Positions 41,001-52,284 of a DNA stretch of 64,000 nucleotides are shown here, one piece after another (the first letter of the stretch is position 1; each line of letters starts with the position of its first letter). The notes under the pieces were generated by a model that saw only the letters and a list, made by a program, of their open reading frames with translations, ran no database searches and was not told the origin of the DNA. Source of the DNA: Isochrysis galbana (taxonomy: Eukaryota > Haptophyta > Isochrysidales > Isochrysidaceae); contig CM030934.1 in the NCBI GenBank assembly GCA_018136815.1, positions 1,210,979 to 1,274,978 of the forward strand, written 5' to 3'. A program made the position numbers and the translations under genes.

Positions 41001-43672
41001 CCAAATCGTCTGTTTCCTCATCGGAGGAGCTTGGAATCGGTGCGTCGTCGGCAGGTTGGCTCAAAGAGGGTTCGTCTGGAGCTGTGAAGGAGGACGTTGT
41101 TGGCTCGACTCCACGCATGGTGTGCAACTCGAGCATAACCTGATGAACCGCGGACGACAGCACAGCCATGGACAGTGAGTGACATGCCAAGCTTCCAGGC
41201 GATGTAGGAAGCGGAGATTTGCTGTCGTGTTTTCAAGGAGCTGCTCTTAATTATAGAAAGCACCTCTCGAAAGATTCTTTAAAGCAATCTTCGCCACGAT
41301 GGAGACGGGTGGCTTGGGAGAGCAGGCGACGCAGGCCACTGGGTGCGCGGCACTCACAGATTGATGCATGTGCCTCATGGAATGCAGTGCACCAGCCAGC
41401 TTACCTGCTTTAGCCCGTGAACGAGTGCGATAAGGGCCTCCACTTGCTTGGGCAGACACGTGCCCTTGGGAGGCGGTCTAAAGAGGGGCATGTCACTGTT
41501 CGCACTGCCGCGTGCCTCACAACTCGACGCGCCCTCTGAACATCCGGGCGGCCGTATGGCAGCCGGGCTAGTCCCACCCTCCAAGACTGCAGAGAGACGA
41601 GAGTGCACGGGTGATTCGCCGCCTGCGATCGCATTCTGCTTCTGTGTCGACGAGTCAAATGCGACGGGGCCAACTGGGACAATACCGTGCTCGGTGAAGA
41701 AACCTCCAGGAAGCTGCACCACACGCGGGCCATGGTGCACCGCAACGCACCCGGACAGCCGGCCCACGCGCTGCCCATTTTTCCACAGCACCTCGTCAAA
41801 CTCGGCCACAGCATGCCGCTTATCCCCGGGAGTGTAGATCTTTGTCATCGGTAGCCACACCTCGCCTCGCAGCCGCTCCTGCCGCTCGCGGTGGCCGCGC
41901 GCATGGGGGGCACCGATGGACGAGCCAAAGGATGAGCTGCCCGAGGACGAGAGCGAGTCGAGCGATGGCGACCGCTGTGGCGCGCCCGCCGCAGCACGGC
42001 TGGAGAGGAGGACCTCGAGGTGCAAAGACTCATTTGCGAAAGCGGACGCCGACGCCTCTGCCTCGATAGCAGCGCGCGGCGCGTTGGGCTGTTCGCGGTA
42101 CAGCACCTGCACCTGCGCGCCGTCGAGAAGCTTCATCGAGCTTGAGTCGAAGTCGACACGCATGGGTTCACACTCGTCGCTTTCCATGGTGAGCGCAGCT
42201 GTGAGCGTGAAGTCAGCGTCGCGATGAGATGCTTTCTGGGATTCTTCGCTGGTGTGCCTCTGTAGCGAGCGCATTGTCGCTCGAACCCACGGTATCGTGA
42301 CTGCGAGGACGCACTTTTGGATCATCCGTACAGTAAAAACAAGCCGGCCGCATGGCGAACCGATCGCGTCCAGCACGGGGAGGTCATACTTGGTGGGGCC
42401 GGATGCAATGTCGGAGAGGGCCACCTCGCATGCACCAATCGGCGAGGCACGAAGAGGAATCAGGCGTGGGTGCGCGAGCTCGAGACGCAAGACAGTGCTG
42501 CTCAGTGCCGATAGACTCGCCGCGTAGTCGAAGGACGCGCCTGACCCCCACCGGGGCGACACCGGGTCCTCGTCGCCTGGGGCTGTCTCGAAGCACACGG
42601 GCCGCCGCGCAGTTGCCGCCTCAAGCCCAGTTTGCCATGAGCCCGCAGCGTGCGCTGAGGACAAATACGGGGCGGGAAGGTGCACGCCATCCTTGTACAC
42701 GGGGTCATGACTGATGGCAGAGCTACTGCTCAAGCTGCCACTTCCAGCCCCACCACGTGGTGCGGATGCATTCGGAAGCGTCGGCGGCAGTGGCACGTGA
42801 TGCGGCACACCCCACCAAACTGTGACACGAGGTGGACCAGAAAGCGTTGGGGGCGGCTGCAAGTTGCGAGCCTTTTGGATTGAGATGAGCACCTCAAAGG
42901 TGAGCTCAGGGTCGTTGGCCTTGGTCGTCCAATGGCCTCCAAAGTCTTCAGAGCACACAGAAGTCGCATCGTCCTCTCTGCTGCCCTCGCCCACCCCGGA
43001 CGTGCGGTACGCGAGCGGTCGCAGACTGGATGCGCTGGAACGACGAGAGATCCCCGGTGAAGAGGGCGCGACGGCGGGACTAGAGCGACACTGTGACATG
43101 CTGGCGCCCGCGCTCTCATGCGTGGAGTCGGCGCGCACCTCCGGGGACGCAACCGGCGCGTCTGCGTCCTTGTGCCACGGCAAGAGCGAGGGGCTGCTGC
43201 GCGGCGAGCCCATGGGCGACGCGCGCACAGGGGTGGGCACGGGCGACTGTGCGATGGAATATGGGTTGGGAGGCGGGAGCTCGCACGGACGCGCGTCGAG
43301 CACGCTGCCGACCAAATCAAAGTTGGCGACATTGGCCTCCGCGACCACGTGGCGTAGCACGAGTCTCGCCAGGCTCTTGTGGAGCGCTGCGGCCGCCGTG
43401 CTGCTGTGGAGCGAGATGCGAAGGGTCGCAGCGAGCGGCTCGCACCCGCACCGCGCGAATTTGAGCTCCAGGCCGTGCTCCGCCCATCGTTCGACTGAGA
43501 GGACGTCTGCGAGCCTCCACGCGTTCGTGGTCCTTGAGGAGGCCGGATCGAGCGTGAGGATCCATCCGTCGACCAACCTGAGTGTGCGGCGATACGTGCC
43601 ACGCCACTGCGAGTGCTTGGTGACGTGCCAGGCATGGGGGCCGGCTGGCGGCCCCCTGCCCGAGGGGCTCAT
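38023..43672 (-). CDS. Large C2-like/helical protein of unknown function, six exons
   Basis: Reconstructed exons (minus): 43672-41405, 41139-40777, 40645-39776, 39551-39252, 39084-38920, 38742-38023; 4,686 nt, 1,561 residues. All five introns are phase 0, GT-AG, and every downstream exon starts with GT. Residues 1-110 (HAWHVTKHSQWRGTYRRTLR, ILTLDPASSRTTNAW) resemble the PH-like N-terminus of RME-8/GRV2. A serine-rich linker leads to an NT-C2-like region (FEVLISIQKARNLQPPPT through RLVFTVRMIQ). The second half is helical (LWAHLLKQ, CHALAIAFF-like HALAIAFFRLPRLRPTLLAI, ALIFLYNHLDRLGDERRLQV) and ends acidic (SSEEDDEEHSSDEW). DUF1765-type helical proteins are a possible relation. Splitting into two genes near 41.2 kb cannot be excluded, since an extra exon may lie in the first intron. 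Confidence 0.65.
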
Positions 43673-44100
43673 CGGCGGCGGCCGTACGCGCGGGAGGGGG
43701 AAGGGGTGTTGGAAGGGGGGGAGAGGAGGGGGGCCAGGGGAGGGGATGGTGGCGCAGCGCGGCGCGGCGGGGAGAGGGCCCCGGAGGGGGAGGGGGAGGC
43801 GGCGGGGGGGGGGGGGGGGGGGGCGCCGTCGGCGCGGGGGGGGGGGGGGGGGGGGGGGGGGGGGATGGGGGAGAGAGGGGGGGGGGAGACCCAAGAGAGA
43901 AGGGAAGAAGAGGGGGGGAGAGAGGGAGAAGAAGGGGCGAGGGAAGAGAGAAGAGAGATCAATCAGCGCTTGTGCGAAGAGAGTAGGGAGAGGGGAGGTA
44001 TCTTGGTAGAAATGTCCGCCCCCGAACGAGGAGCGGGAGATTCCTTGAGGGGAAGGTGGGGGGGGGGAGAGAGAGAGGCTCTCTCTCTCTCCTCAGCAGG
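43673..44100. repeat. Long G tracts and GA tracts upstream of the C2-like gene
   Basis: Runs of 15-25 G at 43804-43823 and 43838-43864 and GA-rich sequence to 44100. The Pro-rich extension of the minus-strand frame across it is low complexity and not included in the gene. Confidence 0.75.
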
Positions 44101-45270
44101 AGAGAATGGGCATAGAGTTGTACCAAATAGGAGGATTGAATCGAGCAACCAGAGGAGGAGAGACTCGAGAGAGAGAGAGCGGGAGAGCTTTCTTTCATCC
44201 TCTCTTTTTCCGAGAGGGGGAGAGATGGGGGCTGCCAGGAGACAGAGAAAGTAAGAATATACAGAGCACGAGAAGTGGAGATAAGGGAAAGAGTGGGTGC
44301 GCGCGGGCGGAGGAGTGCGGAGACCGTAGTGTAATTAACCCCACAACAACAACAAAAATCAGAGCAAGAGAGGGAGATGGTGATATGGTGGTGTCGGAAG
44401 GAAGAGAGAAGAAAAGGGGGAGATCACGTTTGATGTGGGCCTGAGCCACCAAGCCGTCTGGATTGTAGAATTGATACCTGAGTGTAAGTAGAAACTTCTG
44501 GTAACTGGGAATATGGGCACCTTCACTAAGCCGCTGGCCGGCTGGCCGGTGCTGCACGAGGGCGAGGGTGGAGAAGATGCCTCCATAGGCCTTGCAGAGG
44601 CCCCCGCATGCATCTGCGATCATGGCCGCCGCCTAAGCTCGTTTAGACAAGCTCGAAGGCTCAGCGTCAGCGTCCCACACTCCCATCGTCCATTGTACAA
44701 ACGGCTCGGATGCTGCTTGGCGCAGGTCCGAGTCCGTAAGTCCTTCCCAATATTCGTCGGAATGTGACCTTACCGAGACATTATCGAGGCTGAAAAGACG
44801 AAAAGACGACGTTCCCACACTCAGGTCTATAGAGTCTAGATAAGGAGAGCTGTCTCCATTGCGCGCGGGCGCAGCGCGCGGCGCCGCCTCACTCCATGCA
44901 GCCGTGCCTGCCTGCGCCGCCTGCACCCGGCAATCCACATGTGCTGCGCCAGGGCGAGGAGGGAGTCCTCCAACTCCTGCGCGGTGTAGGGGAGAGTGGG
45001 CATCCCAGCGGCGAGATCGCTCTTTCAACCGAGTACCAGCGGAAATCTTTTTTTGCAGAGCGGTTGTAAGAGGGTTGAATGAGCTGTTCCAACCACGCTC
45101 CTCAAATCTTACGAGAACCTTGCAAAAATCCTCTCATTCTGCGCGAGTAACAAGTAGAGGTAGAGAGGGTCTCCTCCATGAGAATCTGAGAATCCCCGTC
45201 GATGTGTACTCGTGTGAAATGATCCGTCTGATAAGATGCTCTTCTAGAGAGTGTAAAATTGGACGGCCGC
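44101..45270. other. Intergenic with a possible eroded minus-strand exon
   Basis: The minus frame 45028-44633 ends with protein-like sequence (SFRLFSLDNVSVRSHSDEYW, PFVQWTMGVWDADAEPSS). The upstream part in a sister frame reads MPTLPYTAQELEDSLLALAQ and HMWIAGCRRRRQ. A similar block (MPTRPYTMQEVLDAPLS, HMWIARC) lies inverted at about 24150-23960. No complete gene could be built. 44495-44535 resembles 10775-10800. Confidence 0.4.
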
Positions 45271-45289
45271 GTCGCCGTTGTTGGTTCGT

Positions 45290-45472
45290 TCAGGGAGAGA
45301 GAGAGAGGAGGGAGAGAGAGGAGAGGAGAGAGATAGGGGAGGAGAGAGAGAGGGAGAGGGAGAGAGGGAGAGGGGGAGAGAGAGAGAGACTCACAGAGAC
45401 AGAGGGGGGGGGGGGGGGGGGAGGTGCGGAGAGAGAGAGAGAGAGGGCCGGCGGCGTGGGGACGCAGGCGCG
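45290..45472 (+). promoter_or_regulatory. GA-repeat 5' region of the exoribonuclease gene
   Basis: GAGAGAGAGGAGGGAG-type repeats for 160 bases with a G run at 45405-45420, ending just before the start codon. Similar purine/pyrimidine tracts lie upstream of several genes in the window. Confidence 0.5.
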
Positions 45473-48145
45473 ATGGGCGTGCCTACCTTCTACCGGTACG
45501 TGCACGACCGGTGGCCTCGGTGCATCTCGGACTTCTCAGAGAGACCAGACGAGGCTCACTGCTGGCACGAGCGTCCCAACCCCAACGGCGTCGAGTTTGA
45601 CGCTCTCTACCTCGATTTCAACGGGATTGTGCACAACGCGACGCACCCGCAGGATCGGCCTGCGCCATGTGGCCGCCAGGCGATGATGGCCGAGGTCTTC
45701 CGGCTGGTGGATCGCGTGGTGGCAGCTGCTCGGCCGCGCAAGCTCCTGTACATCGCCGTTGATGGCGTGGCGCCGCGGGCGAAGATGGACCAGCAGCGGT
45801 CGCGCCGGTTCCTCGCTGCCGTCGAGAGGCGCGGTGGGGCTCTCAAGCGGCTTGGCGTCGATGTGGACGAGTCGCATGACACCGAACCAGACGGGGGCCG
45901 GGAGGCTGATGAAGAGACGAAGAAGCTTGCCGGTGAACAGGGCGACGGAGCTGATCGCGGTGCCTTCGACTACAATGCGATCACTCCTGGCAGCGCCTTC
46001 ATGGTGGAGCTGGCCGCATGCATGCGATACTATTGCGCCGCACGGACGGCATCGTGTCCAGCCTGGAAGCACCTTTGCGTCCTTCTCTCTGACTCAACGG
46101 TCGCAGGCGAGGGCGAGCATAAGATTATGGATTTCATAAGGCAGCAGCGCCTGCAGCCCGGGTATGATGCCGATTCACGACATTGTGTCTATGGTCTTGA
46201 TGCCGACCTTTTGATGCTAGCGCTCGCTACTCACGAGCTGCGCTTCCATATCCTACGGGAGTGGGTCCCCGTAGGTGCAGAGAGATTCCGCGTGACCTGC
46301 GACGTGTGTGGTCACACCGGTCACATGCGTGAGCAGTGTGCAGTTTACCGTGCCAGTCAAGCTTTTGGCACGTATCGAAACGACGAGGATGGAAATTCCG
46401 CGGCCGCGTTTCCCGACAAACGCCTCGAGCAGCTAGATGTGTCGCTCGCACGAGAGTATCTCCTTCACGCCCTCAGACCGCAGGCCTTCCTACCCGCCCA
46501 TCCCTCGAGTACGCCGTCAGACACGGCGGGAAGGGTGCCCGGAACACGGAATTCGGCTTCCATGCCAACAGGTCCTCTCGTGGCTACAAGCCCGAGGTCG
46601 GCTCACCCCCACGCATCGACTCAGGCTCAGTGGTGGGATGCGGAGCGCATCCTCGACGACTTCGTGTTTCTCACCTTCCTGGTTGGCAACGATTTCTTGC
46701 CTCCGCTGCCGCATCTTGCCATTCGTTCCGGCGGTCTCGATGCCGTGCTTGATGTCTACCGAGGATCGAGGGCGACTTTGGGTGGCTTCTTGTTGTCCGA
46801 CGGCAAACTACAACTCCGCCCGCTCGCTCGATTTCTTGCAGCTCTCGCTGCAAGGGAAGAAAGCACGATTCTGCATCATGAAGCATTACGCACCCACAAA
46901 ACAGCTTACCGGAAGCGCAAGGCGTCGTTCCGGAGCCAAGGCGCGCTCGGAGACCTCGACACATATGAGCTGCCCAACGTTGACTCTTCGGAGCCTACCT
47001 CTACGCTGAATGCGGAGGAAGAGCTGGACGCCGAAGAAGGGCCGGACGCCTCAAGGCCAGCATCGCCCGCAGCAGTCTCTGCCAGGCACACGCGGGCAGC
47101 TGTGACGGGACGCTGGCGTTCCAACGAATACGCTGCAAGATTCGGGAACAACTTTCATCGCTCCAAGCTCAAACGTCTTTGTCTTGCACACATTCGTGGC
47201 CTTGCATGGTGTGCACATTACTACTACCATGGCTGCGCGGATTGGCGCTGGAACTTTGCCCATCACTATGCACCGTACGCCGCCGATTTGGCTAATGTGG
47301 CGGCCCATCTCGCGGACGATGCAGACGAGGGCGGTAAATCTGCCGAGGACGTCTTGGGGAGATGGGGAGATGAGGCACCTCTCCGGCCATTGCAACAGCT
47401 CGCGGCCGTGCTCCCACCAGATAGCGCCTCACTTCTGCCGGAATCTTATCGCCCCCTGATCTGTTCCGAGGAGTCTGATTTGGCCGTGTATTTTCCAGCC
47501 CATGTCCCGCTCGATGCCAGGGGATGCAAGCACGCATGGCAAGCCATCCCATTGCTGCCCTTCCTACCACTAGAGAAACTAATCAGCGAGTTGAGTCGGT
47601 TGCCACTTCAGCGCGCAGAGCAGCGACGAGACGCAGTCGGCAAAGTGAGAGTCTATGCGCATGCAGAGCTTGCTCAGCGTATTTGTCCCGAACTCTCAAC
47701 CATGGAATTTAGAAAGACACCGGGAACGCAGCATATCGACGCACAAACGTCTTGGACAAAGTTGAATATGCATGCACCATTCGCTGGATCCGTACGACTC
47801 AATGCGGGAGTCCAAGGTGGCGGCATCAAGCCACCGATCGGCCTCAAGCTGCCTGCAGTCCCCTCGGAATCTTTTGCGTGCCTCCAATTGCGCGCTCCTC
47901 GGCGGCGTCCTCATTCTTGTAGCCTACTTTCAAATGCCACACCTCTGAGTGCAAGGCTTACTTTGAGCGAATTGTCCATGGCTACGCCTAGTAAGTCGTC
48001 TGAGACTGCAATTGCGGCTAAGATACTCAAGCGTAACAAAAGAACTGTAACCGCAGCGGAAGAGGCGCTGGCACGCAAGGGAACGGCGCCTCCCGTCGCT
48101 ACTCAGCCCGTCCAACCTGGGGGCATGTTCGGATTTTCCTTTTGA
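45473..48145 (+). CDS. XRN2: 5'-3' exoribonuclease, XRN2/Rat1 type
   Basis: Nuclear 5'-3' exonuclease used in transcription termination and RNA turnover. Intronless, 890 residues (human XRN2 about 950). It starts with the family N-terminus MGVPTFYRYVHDRWPRCISD, after GA repeat. Conserved parts: LYLDFNGIVHNATH, YIAVDGVAPRAKMDQQRSRR, then SDSTVAGEGEHKIMDFIRQQ, VYGLDADLLMLAL and FLVGNDFLPPLPHL. The zinc knuckle CDVCGHTGHMREQC (about residues 279-292) is typical of the nuclear XRN2/Rat1 branch rather than XRN1. Length also fits XRN2. The C-terminus is GGMFGFSF. All acidic active-site residues of the named motifs are present. Confidence 0.95.
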   Translation: MGVPTFYRYVHDRWPRCISDFSERPDEAHCWHERPNPNGVEFDALYLDFNGIVHNATHPQDRPAPCGRQAMMAEVFRLVDRVVAAARPRKLLYIAVDGVAPRAKMDQQRSRRFLAAVERRGGALKRLGVDVDESHDTEPDGGREADEETKKLAGEQGDGADRGAFDYNAITPGSAFMVELAACMRYYCAARTASCPAWKHLCVLLSDSTVAGEGEHKIMDFIRQQRLQPGYDADSRHCVYGLDADLLMLALATHELRFHILREWVPVGAERFRVTCDVCGHTGHMREQCAVYRASQAFGTYRNDEDGNSAAAFPDKRLEQLDVSLAREYLLHALRPQAFLPAHPSSTPSDTAGRVPGTRNSASMPTGPLVATSPRSAHPHASTQAQWWDAERILDDFVFLTFLVGNDFLPPLPHLAIRSGGLDAVLDVYRGSRATLGGFLLSDGKLQLRPLARFLAALAAREESTILHHEALRTHKTAYRKRKASFRSQGALGDLDTYELPNVDSSEPTSTLNAEEELDAEEGPDASRPASPAAVSARHTRAAVTGRWRSNEYAARFGNNFHRSKLKRLCLAHIRGLAWCAHYYYHGCADWRWNFAHHYAPYAADLANVAAHLADDADEGGKSAEDVLGRWGDEAPLRPLQQLAAVLPPDSASLLPESYRPLICSEESDLAVYFPAHVPLDARGCKHAWQAIPLLPFLPLEKLISELSRLPLQRAEQRRDAVGKVRVYAHAELAQRICPELSTMEFRKTPGTQHIDAQTSWTKLNMHAPFAGSVRLNAGVQGGGIKPPIGLKLPAVPSESFACLQLRAPRRRPHSCSLLSNATPLSARLTLSELSMATPSKSSETAIAAKILKRNKRTVTAAEEALARKGTAPPVATQPVQPGGMFGFSF

Positions 48146-48712
48146 CCAAGATGTGACTCGGAGCTCTCTCGCTCCACCGCCTTCGATTGCGTGCTACTTG
48201 GGGTTGGGGTCGGCGTGCGGTGTTCTCGTGATGCGACCTTGCGAAGGTGGGGGGGAGAGGAAGGAGTTTCACATAAGTTTTACCGGCGTACCGATCGCCA
48301 TCCACCACATCGCCACATCTATCATCTTTTCGCGGGAGCACTGGGGCTTCTTAGGTCGTGGGGCGGACAACGGCACGAGGGGGGGGGGGAGGCTGGGCAT
48401 CCATGTAACTTTGTGGTCTGTGGCTCGGAGAACACAATAGTAAGCTGAAAATGAGCGTTTCTGTTTGTACATGGACCCAGCTAAGGCTAAGTAAGACCTA
48501 AAATGAAAGAGATTAGCTAGCGGCGTGTGTCTCATTCTTTTTCCTTGGTCCTTGGATGTGGATGCCTCCACAAAGTGTGCCACCCCCAGCTTAGTGGCTG
48601 TTGTAAGGGCGTTCCGCACTAGGGCGACAAGTTCTAGTTCATCTTTTGGGCCTAACGTCTAACTTAAAGACATGTCTTATGTCGTTCATATCTATCCCCT
48701 TTTCTTCGGCAA

Positions 48713-48960
48713 CTATCGTTAAAACGATAGGGTCATGGAGCGCGCCACGCTCCCCTCCTCCTTCTCCGCCCACCTCACCGCGCCGGCCGACCAAGTGATG
48801 GCCGACGCCACGCAGCCGCAGCGTCCCCCAGCCGGGGCCATGCCAGCCCAGGTACCCGCGAGCCACGACCCGAGCCGAAGCCCCAGAGCCACACAGACAA
48901 CACACACCACAACAACACACAACATGCCAGCACAAAAGTCGCGTTCCGTCAAAAGAGGGC
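48713..48960 (+). mobile_element. Palindrome-headed fragment with altered palindrome
   Basis: The palindrome CTATCGTTAAAACGATAG (48713-48730) with 7-base arms and a TAAA centre is followed by GGTC and ATGGAGCGCGCC (ATG 48735). The next codons (MERATLPSSFSAHLTAPADQ) resemble recombinase exon 1, ending at a donor-like CAGGTAC (48850). CA-rich sequence follows. No catalytic domain was found downstream. Confidence 0.65.
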
Positions 48961-49235
48961 CAGGTGATTTTGTCGTAACGCCCCTTCCTCCATTCGCGAA
49001 ACATCTCGAAACGGCGAAACAAACGCTTCTCACTCTTCTGTCTGTGGATGTACACGTTCCGGCGATGACGCCGCCACTCCAAGTCGCCGTAGAATCCCAA
49101 GCTGCGCGTCAGCGTGATTACGCGCCGCGTACGGTAGACCGTGAATGCAACGAGAGCGGCCGTGCGTGAGTTGCATTGAGCGCCAGAGTGATCTCGTCAC
49201 CAGTCACCTGCAGCGGCTTGAGAGCCTGCATGCGC
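48955..49235 (-). other. Protein-like minus-strand fragment
   Basis: The frame reads GFYGDLEWRRHRRNVYIHRQ then EKRLFRRFEMFREWRKGRYD between about 49100 and 48950, basic and aromatic-rich, without stop. No ATG start was found. It lies between a palindrome-headed fragment and a cluster of GC-palindromic repeats. Possibly a virus- or element-derived remnant; family unknown. Confidence 0.35.
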
Positions 49236-49309
49236 ACCGCGTATTGTTGTGTGCGCAGGTCGCGTCGCCGTCCCTCCTTCCCAATGTGTGACTGAGCCTA
49301 GTCGTGGAA

Positions 49310-49880
49310 TGCGTTTCGTGATCAAATGTCCACAGTTATTTAAAATTAAATAACACTGCGTGGGGATAACAACTACATGCAGTTTACTGAATAGTATCAA
49401 CTGAGCACCATTGTGCACGCCGTGCGCATTGGGCACGGCGCGGTGCCCCCCCCCCGCGGAGACGCCGTGCGTGCGCATCCCGATTTTTTCCCTCTGCGTG
49501 CCGCCTAATGCGCACAATTACGTAAATGTGCAATATAAGAGATGTTTCGTTGCGCAGCACGTGTGATGGCTTGCAATCACAATGTGCACGCCGCGCATGG
49601 GCACGGCGCGATGTGCATCGGCCCCCCCGCGGAGACGCCGTGCGTGCGCATGTCGACTTTTTCCCTGCGTGCCGCCTAAGGCGCACAATTACGTAAACGC
49701 GCAATATAAGAGATGTTTCGTTACGCAGCACGTGTGATGACTTGCAATCACAATGTGCACGCCGTGCATGGGCACGGCGCGATGTGCATCGGCCCCCCCC
49801 CGCGGGGGCGCCGTGCGTGCGCATAGCAACTTCCAGGAAGGTGCACGCCGTGCGTTCACTCTTTCCGCGGGGGAACTCTG
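49310..49880. repeat. GC-palindromic tandem repeat, second cluster (about 180-base units)
   Basis: Units starting ACAATTACGTAAA (49516, 49686), with ATATAAGAGATGTTTCGTT, GTGTGATGRCTTGCAATCAC and the GC block CATGGGCACGGCGCGATGTG. Three GC blocks occur at about 49412, 49587 and 49757. GATCAAATGTCCACAGTT (49321) matches the terminal repeat of the 3.2 kb element, so the two loci are related. Confidence 0.8.
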
Positions 49881-50404
49881 GGCGCGGAGGGTGGAGGGTG
49901 GGCGGGAACCCTGGGGGCACCCCCTGGGACCGGGGGATTGTTACAGTATACGGCGATAACACTAACGTAAACAGCTGGGCCGTCTCGCCCGTCTCTCCCC
50001 CTCCCGCTCCCCCCCCCCCCCCCGCCCCCCCCTCCCTTCGCCTCTCACCGACCTACCAGAGAGAGAAGGCTCCTACTGCCTGCCTCCCTCCTCCCTCCTC
50101 GCTCACCCTCCAGCTCTCTCCTCGCTCACGATGGTGGCGACTCGGCGCGCATCGGTACGGTCCTCCGTCCTCTCGTCTCGTGCTCCTGCTCGCTGGTTTC
50201 GTTCGACTCGCTCGACACGGCCACCTGTCGACTGGACGCCAAGCGCAAGCGCTGCTCGCACGACTCGTTCCTCCTCCTGCTCCAATGGCGCGGCGGAGGC
50301 GGGGGTCAGCTCGAGGGCAGGCCCACGCAGGGCGTGGGAGTGCGAATCACGGCCCGCGCCCACTAGGGGTCTGGGCCAGTGTGGTGATTGCCCAGCCCCT
50401 GCCA

Positions 50405-50515
50405 AAGGGCAGGGGCTATGGTTGATTGTACGGGCCCACCCCTGGGGGTGTCCGCGATGGAGAGAGGGGGGCGCGAGGCCCCCATTGACCCCTACCTACT
50501 TATAAAAGTAGGTAG
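50405..50515 (-). mobile_element. Palindrome-headed fragment with 10-base arms
   Basis: A perfect palindrome at 50492-50515: arms CTACCTACTT and AAGTAGGTAG around ATAA. On the minus strand it is followed by GGGTCA and ATGGGGGCCTCGCGCCCCCC, the same layout as copies A-C (ATGG, G/C-rich start, CTCTCTCC). Only the first ~100 bases are alike. Confidence 0.65.
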
Positions 50516-50757
50516 CACAAGAGGAGGAGGAGGAGGAGGAGGAGGAGGAGGTGCCTGCACGCGCGAGGAGGGAGGCAGTGCTTGGTGTGCTCCCTGCTGC
50601 GCGCGCCACTGGGCTGAGCCAACCCCTTGTTGCAAGGCGTGCGCAAGCGCTCGCTTGCGGCGAAGCGCACCGATCCTGCGTGGGCATGTGTGATCATCCT
50701 CAATGAGGATGATCCAAATCACCCTGCATGGCGTTGCATCGGCTGCGGCGTGGAGCG

Positions 50758-50870
50758 GCGCGGCCGCACAAACACGGAAGAAAAAACGGAGGGGGTTTGA
50801 AACACGGCAAAACACGGCTGTGGTGTTTGACCTTGGTAGAAACACGGTGAAAACGTGTTTCCCAGCTAGG
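50758..50870. repeat. AACACGG repeat element (also at 58424-58565)
   Basis: Shares CACAAACACGGAAG, AAAAACGGAGGGGGTTTGAA and ACACGGCAAAACA, plus the end CACGTGTTTCCCAGC with 58424-58565 (here AACGTGTTTCCCAGCTAGG). The end resembles the inverse end of the 183-base MITE at 8636-8818 (CGTATTTCCCATCTAGG), so it may belong to the same superfamily. Confidence 0.65.
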
Positions 50871-50889
50871 CCCCTATTCCTATTATAAC

Positions 50890-51190
50890 AATAGGTTGAA
50901 AACGTGTTCATCACGCAACATGCAACATGCAACATGCATGATATGGGCTCGGAGTGAGCGGGCGTGGGCGTGGGCGTGCAAGGTGAGGAGGATTTATAGT
51001 TAAACTGTATGAATGAATTAAAGTTAAATCATATTTAGTGCTTTTTACTTTTTACTTTTACTTTCATTATTTAACTGCCATTGTCCCTTGTATTACACTG
51101 GTATTTTATAATTAAAATGTATACTGTATCAATAAAGTTAAATGGGATAAAATAAAAATTCACATGGTCCTCTTTCGACGGAACGCGACC
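50890..51190. other. A/T-rich intergenic segment
   Basis: 50990-51170 is the most A/T-rich stretch in the window (TTTACTTTTTACTTTTACTT, ATTAAAATGTATAC). No gene. It lies upstream of the Erv1/ALR gene. Confidence 0.6.
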
Positions 51191-51547
51191 TCATGCGCCT
51201 CGGGCCTCGGAGTCTAGCGTAGTATTCGCTGCTTCGGCATATATGATATGTATTTCAGGGCTCGGTATCGCCGTGGTTGGTGGTCCGCACGTCCGCACCC
51301 TTCGTTCCTCCTTGGGGTCTCCCCTCCCGTCCACACACACACACACACTTCTTTCGCCGCAGAATGTGCAGCAGATATCTCTTATGCAGATGCAGATATT
51401 CTCTCCCCTCTCTCCACGGAGAGCCATCTGGCTGCTACGGTCCGGGTAGTAAAGAATTGTATTCTACAGGGAGAACCTTCGAATCTACTCTTCCTCCCGC
51501 GAGGCCCGCGCGTTCGTCGCCCACCCTCTCTCCTCCGCGTCGCGGCC

Positions 51548-52284
51548 ATGTCCGAGGCCTCGAAGCCGCCCCGATGCGAGTCCCGCGCTTGCGAGTCGAA
51601 GAGCGACAAGATGAAGTCGATGTTCGCGCAGATGGGCGGTAAGAAGCCCACCTCGTCCTCTGATCACCCCTCGACAACAGCCGCATCCCCGAGTGCCGCA
51701 GGGACTGCCTTGCCGTGCCCACCCGATCGGGACGAGATCGGCCGTCACTCTTGGACTCTGGTGTGCCTCCAGTGCAAGCACAGATCGTGTCTCCCAAGCG
51801 CACTTCATCGCCCCTCACTCTTTCAGTCCTCTTCCACTGACCGTGTGCGTCATTTCAACCTCTTGGCAGCTACACACTATGGCAGCTTATTATCCAGACA
51901 ATCCGACACCTGAGCACCGGACTGCAGCTGCAGCTCTGATTGGCGCTGTGGCAAGACTGTACCCATGCACGTACTGCGCCGAAGACTTCACGAAGAGCAC
52001 GCAAAGTCTACCTCCCAGGTGTGATGTCACGCCCCTCACCAAGCTCACACGGACGGGGCACGCCCTCTAGTACCTACTGCCGTTTTAGCTCTGCACGCAT
52101 ACCCCATTATGGGCATCTCCATGTGTGTGCCAGGATCGATTCGCGGAAAGATTTCTCCGTGTGGATGTGCGAACAACACAATTTGGTGAACACGAAACTG
52201 GGCAAACCCGTTTTCAACTGTGAATTGGCCGAATTGGATCTTCGCTGGAGAGACGGCGGTGAACGTTGCAAAGATGCAGCTTGA
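51548..52284 (+). CDS. ERV1: FAD-linked sulfhydryl oxidase Erv1/ALR, three exons
   Basis: Reoxidises Mia40 in the mitochondrial intermembrane space and passes electrons to cytochrome c or oxygen. Exons 51548-51760, 51870-52018 and 52134-52284; 170 residues, introns GT-AG (109 and 115 bases, phases 0 and 2). Exon 1 has a disordered Cys-containing N-terminus (PPRCESRACESKSDKM) and the domain start PPDRDEIGRHSWTL. Exon 2 continues LHTMAAYYPDNPTPEHR and carries the redox CxxC in LYPCTYCAEDF. Exon 3 has SRKDFSVWMCEQHNLVNTKL and GKPVFNCELAELDLRWRDG, the FAD-binding helix and structural Cys residues. Frame and homology run through both junctions. It lacks a presequence, as usual for the family. Confidence 0.93.
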
